The notes under the pieces were generated by a model. That model was not told the origin of the DNA. It saw only the letters and a list, made by a program, of their open reading frames with translations, and did not search any database. From contig NZ_VOSL01000060.1 of NCBI RefSeq assembly GCF_007997005.1, positions 35,004 to 99,003 on the forward strand: a stretch of 64,000 bases of DNA, in the 5' to 3' direction. Positions within the stretch are counted from its first letter, which is position 1. Every line of letters starts with the position of its first letter. Source of the DNA: Lujinxingia vulgaris (GTDB lineage: Bacteria > Myxococcota_A > Bradymonadia > Bradymonadales > Bradymonadaceae). Shown here in pieces: positions 17,718-28,960 of the stretch. The translations under genes and the position numbers were made by a program.

Positions 17718-20030
17718 TCAGCAAGAGTAGTCGCCTTCGATGAGAATCGAGTTGTTGTTCTCGTTGCACTCGTTGCGCGAACCGGTGCCGTTCACATCAT
17801 CAACCACCGCGATGATGTCGTAGCTGCCGGAGGGCAGGCTCAGACCCACACGCACGCGCTCCGACTGCCCGGGCTCCAGCCCCTGGGTGGTGTAGCCGGT
17901 GGTCAGGTACTCACGGCTGCCATTGCGATCCACATAGAAGCTCACCGCCATGTCCGGTCCCACGTTGACCGCGCCGGAGTTGGTCACCCACACGCTCACG
18001 GCCATCGCACAACCGTCGGCGCTCACCTCGGGCGCCTCGGCCAGAAGATCGGGCGCCGCCTGCGGGTCGATCGTGGTCAGGCTGTTGAGGCGGAAGGTGT
18101 TGTGGTCGCGGTAGCTCGGCTCGGGCTCGGCGGGGATGGAGCCATCTTCGTTAACGTTATTGATGCTGTAGGCGTGCTGGTTCCAGATGCGGCGGGTGGC
18201 CACCCAGTTGTCGTTGGCGTCAGCGAAGACACGAAGCCCGGCGGTACCCGGCGTGCAGGTGATCTGGTCACCGCACTCAAAGTCGTTGGTCGCCACCACG
18301 ATGTTGGCGGTGCCGTCGTTGTCGACGTCCACAATGACCGGGTTCTCCAGAGCGGTGAACGAGGGGTTCTCCGCCTCAAAGAGCACCTGGCCGGTGGGTC
18401 CGTCGTAGACGCGCAAGAAAAGCTCATCGTTGTAGACGACCTCCGCGCGGCCATCGCCGTTGAAGTCAAAGACGCTGGAGCCGGTCACGTTGCTGGACTG
18501 ATCCTGCGTGGTGCGCTCCCACAGACGCGCCTCACTGTAGGTGGGGGTGTTGTCGGCGCCGGGGAGACCGTAATCCACGCGCAGCGCGACGTATTTGGTG
18601 CTGCCGGCGACGCCGATCTCGTTGCGCCCGTCACCGGTAAAGTCGGCAATGGTCGGCGCGCCCAGACGACCCGCGCCCACGTTGACCGGGCCCCAGACCA
18701 GGGTGCCGGTGCGACCATCGTGAATACGCACGGTACCGTCGCTCACCACGACGATCTCGGGGAAGCCACTGCCGTTGAAATCCGCCACGGCCGGGAAACC
18801 GTCGGCCAGCGGGCTCTCCCACAACTTCTGCCCGTCGTGCGTGAAGACGGCGTTGCCGGTGATGATCTCCTGGGTGCGCGTACCCACCGGGGAGTCGTCG
18901 AGAAGATCGAGGTCGGCGACCACGCTCAAGGGGCCGAGGTCGCGGTTGGTGCCCAGAGTATCGGTGGCGCTCAGACCGGGGGCCTCGCGACCATCCCACA
19001 TCACGCGGCCCTGGTTATCATAGACCACCGAGCCGACCACGATCTCGGGCTCACCGTCGCCATCAATATCGGCGATGGAGGGGCCGCCCCACCAGTTGTT
19101 AAGCGTCGGCGAGACGTCGTCGGAGATCCACAGGATCTCGCCCTCATTGGAGAGCGCCGCAAAGCCCAGGTGCCCGAAGCTCTGGTAATCGAAGAGCGCG
19201 GCGATGATCTCGGACTTGCCATCATTGTTGATATCGCCCACGGCCACGCTGGCGGCCGGCTGAAACCCGACGCTGACGCGGTAGTCGGCAGGCGACTTGC
19301 CGCGGAAGGCTTCGATCTCGCGATAGCCCACGCTCCAGAGGTGGCTGCCATCATCGCCACTGACCGCACGCAACACACCGGTGACGAGCGTGTCCCAGCT
19401 GCTGACCTCGTTGGTCAGGAAGGTCGTAAAGATGACCTCCGGGATGTCCTGCTCGTTGATGATGCCGTCATCGTTGTCGTCGGTGAGGTTGGCCACCGCC
19501 GGCGTCATCATGACCTGGTTGATGGCGTGGCCGGCAAACGCATCGGCGCTCCCGTGACCGTCGTAGGTGGTGTAGGGGATGGCGCCCTCCACGCGGAAGG
19601 ACCAGGTCTCATCGGGCACAAACGTGTCACCGCGCTCACCGTACACGCACTGCGGGTTGACCGGACGATCGTCGCGACGGTCCACATCCGGGTCGACCGG
19701 GTCAATGGGGTCGGTGCCCGTGTCGGTATCGGCGTCGTCGCCCGTGTCCGTATCCGTGTCGGGATCGTTGCCCGTATCGGTATCTTCGCCGCCATCGGGA
19801 TCGTTGGGATCGAGCGGGTCATCGCCGGTGTCTTCATCGATGTTGCCGTTGGGATCTTCGGCGCAGAAGCCCGCGCTGCATACCAGCCCCGGGCCGCAGT
19901 CCTCATCGATCTGGCAGGGGCTGCCCTGGCCAATGCCGCCGGTTACCGGATCTTCGCCGCAGGCCGCAGCGCCCAGCGCCAGCGCACCCATCGCGCCGCC
20001 GATCATCCACCTGGTGAATCGCTCTTTCAT
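17718..20030 (-). CDS. FG-GAP/VCBS repeat lipoprotein with CARDB-like C-terminal domain
   Basis: A 770-residue exported lipoprotein. The signal peptide ends in the lipobox LGAAAC. A Cys-rich segment follows (CQIDEDCGPGLVCSAGFC), then an acidic Asp/Thr linker of about 60 residues. At least six FG-GAP beta-propeller calcium motifs are spread over residues about 150-640, for example DINNDGKSEI, DIDGDGEPEI, DFTGDGRNEI, DFNGDGRAEV and DVDNDGTANI. The C-terminal 100 residues resemble a CARDB adhesion domain (VWVTNSGAVNVGPDMAVSFY). The start at 20030 is backed by GAGGGATG. A surface or periplasmic propeller for adhesion or polymer binding is likely; the ligand is unknown. Flanking genes are unrelated. 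Confidence 0.9.
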   Translation of the reverse strand: MKERFTRWMIGGAMGALALGAAACGEDPVTGGIGQGSPCQIDEDCGPGLVCSAGFCAEDPNGNIDEDTGDDPLDPNDPDGGEDTDTGNDPDTDTDTGDDADTDTGTDPIDPVDPDVDRRDDRPVNPQCVYGERGDTFVPDETWSFRVEGAIPYTTYDGHGSADAFAGHAINQVMMTPAVANLTDDNDDGIINEQDIPEVIFTTFLTNEVSSWDTLVTGVLRAVSGDDGSHLWSVGYREIEAFRGKSPADYRVSVGFQPAASVAVGDINNDGKSEIIAALFDYQSFGHLGFAALSNEGEILWISDDVSPTLNNWWGGPSIADIDGDGEPEIVVGSVVYDNQGRVMWDGREAPGLSATDTLGTNRDLGPLSVVADLDLLDDSPVGTRTQEIITGNAVFTHDGQKLWESPLADGFPAVADFNGSGFPEIVVVSDGTVRIHDGRTGTLVWGPVNVGAGRLGAPTIADFTGDGRNEIGVAGSTKYVALRVDYGLPGADNTPTYSEARLWERTTQDQSSNVTGSSVFDFNGDGRAEVVYNDELFLRVYDGPTGQVLFEAENPSFTALENPVIVDVDNDGTANIVVATNDFECGDQITCTPGTAGLRVFADANDNWVATRRIWNQHAYSINNVNEDGSIPAEPEPSYRDHNTFRLNSLTTIDPQAAPDLLAEAPEVSADGCAMAVSVWVTNSGAVNVGPDMAVSFYVDRNGSREYLTTGYTTQGLEPGQSERVRVGLSLPSGSYDIIAVVDDVNGTGSRNECNENNNSILIEGDYSC

Positions 20031-20189
20031 CGCATCCCTCAAGCTATCGTTGGCCGGCCCCTGCCGGGAGCCCGCACATATGACCTTATGAAACGAATTC
20101 GCCGACTTATTAGTGAATCGGCGGCCTCAATTCAAGTGCTATCACACACTGTCGCACACCTGCCTCGCCAGCCCAAGATCCAAAGAAAA

Positions 20190-20225
20190 CCGCCCCCGAC
20201 GCGGGCGCGTCGGGGACGGCTTTTT
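20190..20225 (-). terminator. Intrinsic terminator of acnA
   Basis: GC-rich hairpin (CCCCGACGC GGGC GCGTCGGGG) followed by GGTTTTCTTT on the minus strand, 48 bp after the aconitase stop. A T5 tract on the other side would also allow plus-strand termination. Confidence 0.8.
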
Positions 20226-20272
20226 GACGTCAGCGCCGACTCACCATCACCTGGTGCGTCGCCGCATCAACC

Positions 20273-23026
<2,754 letters not shown>

Positions 23027-23122
23027 GGGAAATCCTCTGCGGTTAGCGTTGCGATTTCTGCTCGTCTACCAGTCATTTACGTCAAGCAGGATGCTAAGAA
23101 CGGCGAGCAGATAAGTAAAATT

Positions 23123-23148
23123 GATTCACTCTATACTTTCGATTAATC
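23123..23148. promoter_or_regulatory. Candidate LysR operator in the acnA/lysR divergent promoter region
   Basis: In the AT-rich centre of the divergent region, GATTCA and TTAATC form an imperfect inverted repeat (5 of 6) with a 14-bp spacer that contains TATACT. LysR proteins typically bind such dyads between divergent genes. This is a sequence-based guess without promoter mapping. Confidence 0.3.
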
Positions 23149-23235
23149 CTGCCTATGACGCCCGAGAGCGCTCTTGAATCTACGGCACCCCACACGCCCT
23201 TCTGCACCAGGTGCCCCTTCAATCTGAGGAGAACG

Positions 23236-24183
23236 ATGGAGCTGAGCCATTTACGCACCTTTTTGATGCTGGCAAACGAAGGCCATATGACCCGCGCCGC
23301 CGCTCGCCTGCACCTGACCCAGCCGGCGGTCAGCGCTCAGCTCGCGCGCCTGGAGGAGTCGCTGGGCCAGCGCCTCTTCGACCGCACCTCCTCGGGGCTG
23401 GTGCTCACGCAGTCCGGCGAGACGTTTTTGCCCTATGCCCAGGAGGCGCTCTCAAGGCTGGAGGATGCGCGAAGCGCGCTAGATCAGCTCAGCGGGCTGC
23501 AGCGCGGCGCCCTCTCGATCGGGGGTGGCGCCACGGCGACGACCTTCTTGCTGCCGCCCCTTCTGGCAAGGTTTCACGAGGCCAACCCGGCGATTCGTTT
23601 CTTTGTGCGCGAGCAACCCTCTCAGTCGGTGGTCGAGGATGTGCTCTCCGGCGTGCTCGACCTTGGGGTGGTGACCCTGCCGGTGCGTCAGCCCAGTGGC
23701 GACAGCGGCGCGGGCAAGCTGCACGTCGAGCAGTGGATCGATGATGAGCTGCGCCTGCTCGTGCCGCCGCGTTTTGAGCTCAGCCGCCAGCGCGACTTCG
23801 GGTGGGAGGATCTGGCGGGCGTCCCCCTGGTGCTCTTTGAAGCGGGCTCCGCGGTGCGAAACCTCATCGACGCGCGCATTCTGGAGGCCGGCGTCGACGC
23901 CGACATCGTGATGGAGCTGCGCTCGATCGAGTCGCTTAAACAGATGGTCGCCCAGGGGATCGGCGCGGCCTTTGTCAGCCAGCACGCGCTCACCGGCAGC
24001 GAGCATGGGTTGATGGCCCGGGCCAACCCGCTGCGACGCACGCTGGCGGTCTGCTACCGCAGCGATCGCACGCTTCCCGCCGCAGCCCAGGCCTTTCTGG
24101 ATCTGATGCGCCAGAGCAGCCTGCTGGCCCGGGGCGAAGACGGCCCATCCGGGGCACGCACCTCCACCCCGGATCGGGCCTAA
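23236..24183 (+). CDS. LysR family transcriptional regulator
   Basis: A 315-residue LysR-type regulator. The N-terminal winged helix-turn-helix is classic: MELSHLRTFLMLANEGHMTR, then AAARLHLTQPAVSAQLARLE. A PBP2-like effector domain spans about 90-295 (LSIGGGATATTFLLPPLLAR, then MVAQGIGAAFVSQHA), resembling the CysB/CysL/YwfK type. GAGGAGAACG precedes the ATG at 23236; an upstream in-frame ATG at 23155 would add 27 unrelated residues and is rejected. Divergent orientation from acnA over 209 bp suggests it regulates aconitase and itself. The effector is unknown. It ends 14 bp from the convergent OmpA gene. Confidence 0.93.
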   Translation: MELSHLRTFLMLANEGHMTRAAARLHLTQPAVSAQLARLEESLGQRLFDRTSSGLVLTQSGETFLPYAQEALSRLEDARSALDQLSGLQRGALSIGGGATATTFLLPPLLARFHEANPAIRFFVREQPSQSVVEDVLSGVLDLGVVTLPVRQPSGDSGAGKLHVEQWIDDELRLLVPPRFELSRQRDFGWEDLAGVPLVLFEAGSAVRNLIDARILEAGVDADIVMELRSIESLKQMVAQGIGAAFVSQHALTGSEHGLMARANPLRRTLAVCYRSDRTLPAAAQAFLDLMRQSSLLARGEDGPSGARTSTPDRA

Positions 24184-24197
24184 ACTCTAAACTCGGT

Positions 24198-25880
24198 TTA
24201 CGGCGCGTCGGGGCTCACCGCCTCACCGGCACCGCCCTGCTCCAGGATGCGGAACTCCACGCGCCGGTTGGCCGCGTGCGCCTCGTCGGTGTCTTCGTCG
24301 ACCAGCAGCTCGGTCTGACCATAACCGCGGGCGACCACGCGCGACGCGTCGACCTGGCCCTGGTTGACCAGGTACTCCTGTACCGCCTTGGCGCGCTCCT
24401 CCGAGAGCATCATGTTGTAATCGGCGTCGCCGCGGCGGTCGGTGTGGCCGGCCACCTCAATGAGCATAATGTCAGGGTTGGTGCGCAGGATCAGCGCCAC
24501 CTGATCGAGAAGATCAAACGAATCTTCCAGGATCACGGCCTTGTCGGTCTGAAAATAGACCTTGTCGAGGATGCGAATCTCGTCTTCTTCGCGCACCGCC
24601 TTCTGCACCGGTGGGGGGCAGCCCTGGTGCAGGCGGAGCCCGGGCTCCGTGGGGCAGCGATCTTCCACATCAAGAGTACCGTCGCCGTCGACATCGTCCT
24701 GAGGGCAGCCATTGGCCGCGCCCAACCCGTCGAAGTCCTGAGGCTCGGTGGGGCAGGCGTCTTCGCTGTCGGGGATGCCATCGCCGTCCTGGTCGATGAT
24801 GGGGCAGCCGTCTTCGTCGACGGCGCCCTGCCAATCCTCAGTGAGGCTTTCGCAGCCCTGCTCTTCGATCACCGGGCACCCCTGCGCGTCGCGGGGCCCT
24901 TCGTAACCGGGAGGCGCGTCAAACTCACAGACGATCTTTTCGGTGGGCGCGACCTCGCCATAATCGGGGGTCGGCGCCGGCCGGTAGCTCACGCCGAGCA
25001 GCCCGCGTTGGGCCGCGCTGCCGATTCCGCCCACAAGTCCGCCGCCCCCGGCCAGGGTGAGCGACCAGGTCTCGGTGGCGGCCCAGCGCACGCCGATCAG
25101 CCCCTCCAGCGGCGACTTCGCTCGCGCCGGCTCGGTGAGCACCGCCGAACCATAGAGCTCCGCGCCCACAAAGAGCACGTCGGCAACCGCCTCAAGCTCG
25201 GCACCTACGCCGTAGCTCAAGTTAGGACCGATACGCGCATCGTGCGCGTCGTCGGTGCCGCGCAGTCGAGCGCCCAGGTTGGCGGCGAGCAAAAGCCCGC
25301 CGGCCGGCGTATCCAGACGGTAGTCCGCCATCACCTTCGGGGTGGCCGTGACGGTGCGCGAGCCCAGATACGCATCCTGGGCGCCGGTCGGAACGCTCAG
25401 ATCCAACCCGGCACCCAACCCGAAGCGCCCATCGGCCAGCGAGAGGAGGTGCGCCTTGCCGCGCAGCGCCAGATCGCCGACGCCGGCACCGCCAAAGGAT
25501 TGCCCCTGATAGTCGCCGCTGTTGCTGAAGTAGATCGGCAGCGCCAGCTCCACCTGGTACCGATCAAAGAGGCCGATCCCGGCGCTCAGGTGTGCGGCGA
25601 GTTGGCTCTCGATGACCGCCTCGCGACTGCCATCGTCGTATTCCAATACCAGAGGGTCGTTGGCCCAGTTGAAGAGCAGCCCTCCGTAAACCTGGCGATG
25701 CTCAAAGGTGCGCGAGCCATCGACCGAGAACACCGCCGAGGGGCTCCACGCCGGCTGAAAGGTCTGCGCATCAAACCCGCCGGCCTCCTGCGCCGCAGCG
25801 GTCGTGCTCATCCCCATCAGCGCTGCCAGCAACGCCACGCCCCCTACCTTCCACGTCTTTGCTCGACTCAACGACATCAT
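24198..25880 (-). CDS. OmpA family outer-membrane protein with thrombospondin type 3 repeats
   Basis: A 560-residue envelope protein. It has a signal peptide (LLAALMGMSTTAAAQ), then about 300 residues of predicted beta-barrel with alternating hydrophobic strands. A Cys-containing calcium-binding TSP3 segment follows at about 330-425 (DQDGDGIPDSEDACPTEP, DVDGDGTLDVEDRCPTEP). The C-terminal OmpA peptidoglycan-binding domain spans about 440-545 (IEVAGHTDRRGDADYN, then LSEERAKAVQEYLVNQG, then ANRRVEFRI). It would anchor the outer membrane to the cell wall; the barrel may be a porin. Tandem ATGs at 25880 and 25877 both follow GGAG/AAAGG. No terminator is visible between it and the convergent LysR gene. 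Confidence 0.93.
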   Translation of the reverse strand: MMSLSRAKTWKVGGVALLAALMGMSTTAAAQEAGGFDAQTFQPAWSPSAVFSVDGSRTFEHRQVYGGLLFNWANDPLVLEYDDGSREAVIESQLAAHLSAGIGLFDRYQVELALPIYFSNSGDYQGQSFGGAGVGDLALRGKAHLLSLADGRFGLGAGLDLSVPTGAQDAYLGSRTVTATPKVMADYRLDTPAGGLLLAANLGARLRGTDDAHDARIGPNLSYGVGAELEAVADVLFVGAELYGSAVLTEPARAKSPLEGLIGVRWAATETWSLTLAGGGGLVGGIGSAAQRGLLGVSYRPAPTPDYGEVAPTEKIVCEFDAPPGYEGPRDAQGCPVIEEQGCESLTEDWQGAVDEDGCPIIDQDGDGIPDSEDACPTEPQDFDGLGAANGCPQDDVDGDGTLDVEDRCPTEPGLRLHQGCPPPVQKAVREEDEIRILDKVYFQTDKAVILEDSFDLLDQVALILRTNPDIMLIEVAGHTDRRGDADYNMMLSEERAKAVQEYLVNQGQVDASRVVARGYGQTELLVDEDTDEAHAANRRVEFRILEQGGAGEAVSPDAP

Positions 25881-26071
25881 CCTTTTACTCCAACCCGGCG
25901 CGCGGCACTCCGCGCGCTCATCTCATCGACGCTTGTTGCAACCTCGACCACCGGGCCGCCTTCCTGGTCATGAAGTAACCCCGCGTCGATTGCAAACCAC
26001 CCGCATCTTTTCGCACCACGACCTCTTGACGTCCACCCCCTTCTTGGATAGACAAAGTGCCGCTTGAGCGC

Positions 26072-26144
26072 GCCAACGTAGCTCAGCTGGTAGAGCAGCT
26101 CACTCGTAATGAGCAGGTCACCGGTTCAAATCCGGTCGTTGGCT
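26072..26144 (+). tRNA. tRNA-Thr (anticodon CGT)
   Basis: A 73-nt cloverleaf. The acceptor stem is GCCAACG / CGTTGGC, the D-loop TAGCTCAGCTGGTAGAGCA, and the anticodon stem GCTCA / TGAGC with loop CTCGTAA reading CGT (decodes ACG). The T-arm is CCGGTTCAAATCCGG, with U as discriminator base. The 3' CCA is not encoded (TTCC follows). A terminator follows 33 bp later. Confidence 0.97.
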
Positions 26145-26177
26145 TTCCGGGACCGACAATGGTCACCGAATCAGGCT

Positions 26178-26209
26178 AAAAAAGGCTCCCCATCGCGGGG
26201 AGCCTTTTT
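26178..26209. terminator. Bidirectional intrinsic terminator
   Basis: Stem GGCTCCCC / GGGGAGCC with loop ATCGC, A-run left and T-run right. It lies between the tRNA gene and the convergent methyltransferase-like gene. Confidence 0.9.
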
Positions 26210-26229
26210 GCGTTTTCGGCCTGGGGGGT

Positions 26230-27393
26230 TCAGCCCTCGGCGCGCACGCCCTCATAGACTTCGAGCATCCACTGGTAAATGGCCTCGTCTTCGGGGGTGT
26301 GGCCGCTGGCCTCGGCGCCGGCGCGACGCACGCCTTCAATGAGCTCGCGAAGCGGCTTGTGGAAGGCGTCGTCCACCGTCCAGAACATCGCGGTCAGCCG
26401 CGAGACGTCGCCGTGGGGCTGGCGCGTGTAGCTGACCACGCGATCGAGGTCGGAGCCGCGGCCCATCGCGTCGACCTCGCGCAACATCGCGGCGACCTTC
26501 TCTTTAAACTCGGTCACCACGTTATGGTCATCGGGGAGCTCACCCACCTCGCGGCTGCTCTCGACCAGGCGCGCGCTGAACTTCGCGGTGGCAAGCCCCT
26601 CGCCGGGCTGGTAGCGCACGTGCACGCTCAAGGTCTGGCCCGCCTCCACGCGCACGTCCTCTTTAAAGGGCGCCAGGATGGCGCTTGAGGCCTGCTGGGA
26701 GCTGACGAGCGCCACGCCGGGCACAAGCTCCACCATCGAGCTCAGGCGCAGGCCACTGGCCGTCCCGCCGAGCAGGGCGTTGATGAAGATCGTATCGTCA
26801 ATGCCTGCCTCATGGGGTCCGGCGCTTGCGAACTCGGTGGTCAGAAAGTGTTTAGACTCGCTCAAGATCGCCACCGGCTCCCCCGGCCGCCCCACCCGGG
26901 CAGCCCAGGCCTCCAGCGCTCCGGCTGAGACCGGCACCGAGGCCAGCTCCATCAGCTGCGCCACCCGCCAGGGAATAAGTCGCCCGCCAGGCTTGAGCAC
27001 GTTGAGCGCCGCGTTGCGCAGCACCGCCGCGTCCGGCCCCTCCATCATCCAGGTCGAGCGCGGCAGGTACATCGCCACGTCAGCGCGCGTCTCCAGCACC
27101 ACGTCGGTCAGGTCGCCCTGCACCACCTCCACCTTTGCGGCCACGCCCAGGGTTGAGGCCGCCTGCTTCGCCTGCTCACACTGCGCCTCATCCTCCAACA
27201 TCACCACCACCTTCGACGCCCCGCCGGCGGCCTCGCCGATGTAGGTGGCAGCCTGCCAGCCCACCAGCGCCACGCGCTCCTTGCCCGTGAGCACCTCGGA
27301 CAGCGCGCGCGCCACCGAGCGGCGCCGATGCGGATCGAGCGCCGCAGAGAGTTGAGTTGCATCTACCGCTTGAGTCGCCGTCGAGCTCATCAT
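26230..27393 (-). CDS. Putative class I SAM-dependent methyltransferase, PRMT-like
   Basis: A 387-residue protein with a Rossmann-like N-terminal half. Its layout recalls protein arginine methyltransferases: a degenerate motif I (RVALVGWQAATYIGEAAGG), an acidic end of strand 2 (VVMLEDE), a motif resembling the PRMT double-Glu loop (STWMMEGPDAAVLRNAALNV) and the post-loop LKPGGRLIPWRVAQL. The C-terminal half (about 230-300) could be the PRMT beta-barrel, and the last 80 residues are helical. Motif I lacks the usual GxGxG, so SAM binding is uncertain and the enzyme may be divergent or inactive. Tandem ATGs follow AAGGAGGAG; the second, at 27390, has better spacing. It is monocistronic. Confidence 0.6.
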   Translation of the reverse strand: MMSSTATQAVDATQLSAALDPHRRRSVARALSEVLTGKERVALVGWQAATYIGEAAGGASKVVVMLEDEAQCEQAKQAASTLGVAAKVEVVQGDLTDVVLETRADVAMYLPRSTWMMEGPDAAVLRNAALNVLKPGGRLIPWRVAQLMELASVPVSAGALEAWAARVGRPGEPVAILSESKHFLTTEFASAGPHEAGIDDTIFINALLGGTASGLRLSSMVELVPGVALVSSQQASSAILAPFKEDVRVEAGQTLSVHVRYQPGEGLATAKFSARLVESSREVGELPDDHNVVTEFKEKVAAMLREVDAMGRGSDLDRVVSYTRQPHGDVSRLTAMFWTVDDAFHKPLRELIEGVRRAGAEASGHTPEDEAIYQWMLEVYEGVRAEG

Positions 27394-27575
27394 CTCCTCC
27401 TTGAAGTTATGTCGCAGGTCTGTCGGCCTCTTCTACCACCGGCCTGCCTCGGGCGGCAAACCGCCCGCGCGCTACAAAGTTTGTCAAAGCCCCGGCCCTA
27501 TGCTAATTCCCACCCTCGACTTTTCTCGTCCACCGGCCCGCGCCTGGCGCGCGAATGCCCAGGGAATTCAGCGCT

Positions 27576-28226
27576 ATGCTTAAGCTCTCCAACCGCCTCG
27601 TCGCTCCGATCGCCCTCGTCACACTTTTGCTTTTGAGCTCGATGCTCGGCGCCTGCCGGGCCTCCGACAGCATCAAGCAGGGCAATGAGGGCGAGTTCTG
27701 CAACGGGTTTGATGACGACTGCCGCGCGCCGCTGGTCTGCGACGAGTCGGTCTGCCGCAACCCCCTGGGCGTCGAGGGTTACGACTGCCGCACCATGTGC
27801 GAGAAGCTCGACACCTGTGAGGCGGCCGACTCCGACTGCCGCGTGCGCTGTGAGAACACCATCCGTCAGTGGAGCCTCGACGCCGTGGAGCAGTTCGGCC
27901 GTTGCATCGTCGACGAGCTGACCTGCGAAGAGACCCGCGAGGCCGAGGCACACCAGCTCTGCTACGTACGCCTCGACCTCCCCGAAGATCGTCAGGCCCG
28001 CTGCGACGACTTCCTGGCCGCCCGCGGCGACTGCCGTCCCGGTGAGTCCACCGAGCCGCTTCGCCAGGCCTGCTACCAGATGGCCCGCACCCGCAGTGAC
28101 ATCTTCTGGGAGTACAGCGACGCCTGCGCCGAGCGCATCGAAGACGGCGTCTGCGCCGACATCGTCGCCTGCTTCGACCAGGTCTTCGACCTGGAGCCGA
28201 CCTCCTCTCCAGACAACGCGCCCTGA
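27576..28226 (+). CDS. Cys-rich lipoprotein, function unknown
   Basis: A 216-residue exported lipoprotein I cannot assign. The signal peptide is LVAPIALVTLLLLSSMLGAC with lipobox LGAC. The mature part has about 17 cysteines in a regular pattern (EFCNGFDDDCRAPLVCDESV, then YDCRTMCEKLDTC, then SDCRVRCENTI), which probably forms a disulfide-stabilised helical domain. Similar Cys-patterned small lipoproteins are frequent in Bradymonas- and myxobacteria-like genomes, but none has a known role. The start is uncertain: the ATG at 27576 gives the best signal peptide, with an alternative at 27555. It is divergent from the methyltransferase-like gene. Confidence 0.8.
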   Translation: MLKLSNRLVAPIALVTLLLLSSMLGACRASDSIKQGNEGEFCNGFDDDCRAPLVCDESVCRNPLGVEGYDCRTMCEKLDTCEAADSDCRVRCENTIRQWSLDAVEQFGRCIVDELTCEETREAEAHQLCYVRLDLPEDRQARCDDFLAARGDCRPGESTEPLRQACYQMARTRSDIFWEYSDACAERIEDGVCADIVACFDQVFDLEPTSSPDNAP

Positions 28227-28265
28227 TTGGTTTTGTGCCGAGCCTCCCGGCTCAGCGGCAGCGGC

Positions 28266-28769
28266 TTAGAGCCGCGCCTCCAGCGCGTCGACTTTCTTCA
28301 GAAGGCCCGGATCATCGGAGACGACTTTGAGCGTCCCGAGCCGGGCCTTTATTGCGACCCCTCTCTTGATCCCTTTGCGCGCCTGCAGATCGAGCAGGTG
28401 ATCGAGCACCCCGTGCAGCGTGCGCTCGCGCGGATGATCGAGCGCCCTGATCAGCACCTCTTCATCGTCGGGCCAGGGGTGGCCGGCGGCCACGAAGTCG
28501 TTGATCGCCTTGACCAGCGCCGGCAAGCCCTCAGCCTTTCGCAGGGTATCGACCGCCTCCAGGTACTCCGCCTCGGCGCTCCCCTCTTTGGGCGCGAGCC
28601 CTTTGGCCAGCTTCTCAAAACGCTCGGGGGTCTTGCCGCCGGCGGTAAAGAACTTCTCCAGATCGGCTTTGTACGAGGCTGACTCTTTCTCGTCGCGCTG
28701 GCTGCGGCGCGGGCCGCGCTGCTCTCGGGTGTATTTGCTGCCGCGGCTCTGGCGGCGATCGTCACTCAT
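28266..28769 (-). CDS. Conserved-looking helical protein, function unknown
   Basis: A 167-residue cytoplasmic protein. The first 40 residues are basic and polar (SRGSKYTREQRGPRRSQRDE). The remainder is alpha-helical with no recognised motif: LEKFFTAGGKTPERFEKLAK, then LRKAEGLPALVKAINDFVAA, then RTLHGVLDHLLDLQARKG. The basic head plus helical body could bind RNA or DNA, but that is only compositional. AGGAGCCAGT before the ATG at 28769 supports the start. It is convergent with the Cys-rich lipoprotein gene with a 39-bp gap, and no operon partner is visible. Confidence 0.75.
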   Translation of the reverse strand: MSDDRRQSRGSKYTREQRGPRRSQRDEKESASYKADLEKFFTAGGKTPERFEKLAKGLAPKEGSAEAEYLEAVDTLRKAEGLPALVKAINDFVAAGHPWPDDEEVLIRALDHPRERTLHGVLDHLLDLQARKGIKRGVAIKARLGTLKVVSDDPGLLKKVDALEARL

Positions 28770-28960
28770 ACTGGCTCCTGATGGCTTAGAGAACATGAAT
28801 CCGGCGAACTTCGTCGACCTGATGAATACCCCGGGGGCCGGGGCGTCTCAACACTGCGACCGGGAAACTTAAGCAACACACTCCCGGCCGCTGCATCTCT
28901 CCTCCAGCGTCGCGGGCCGTCAGGGCGGCCCGCGACGCGACGAACCTCCCGGAGTCGACC

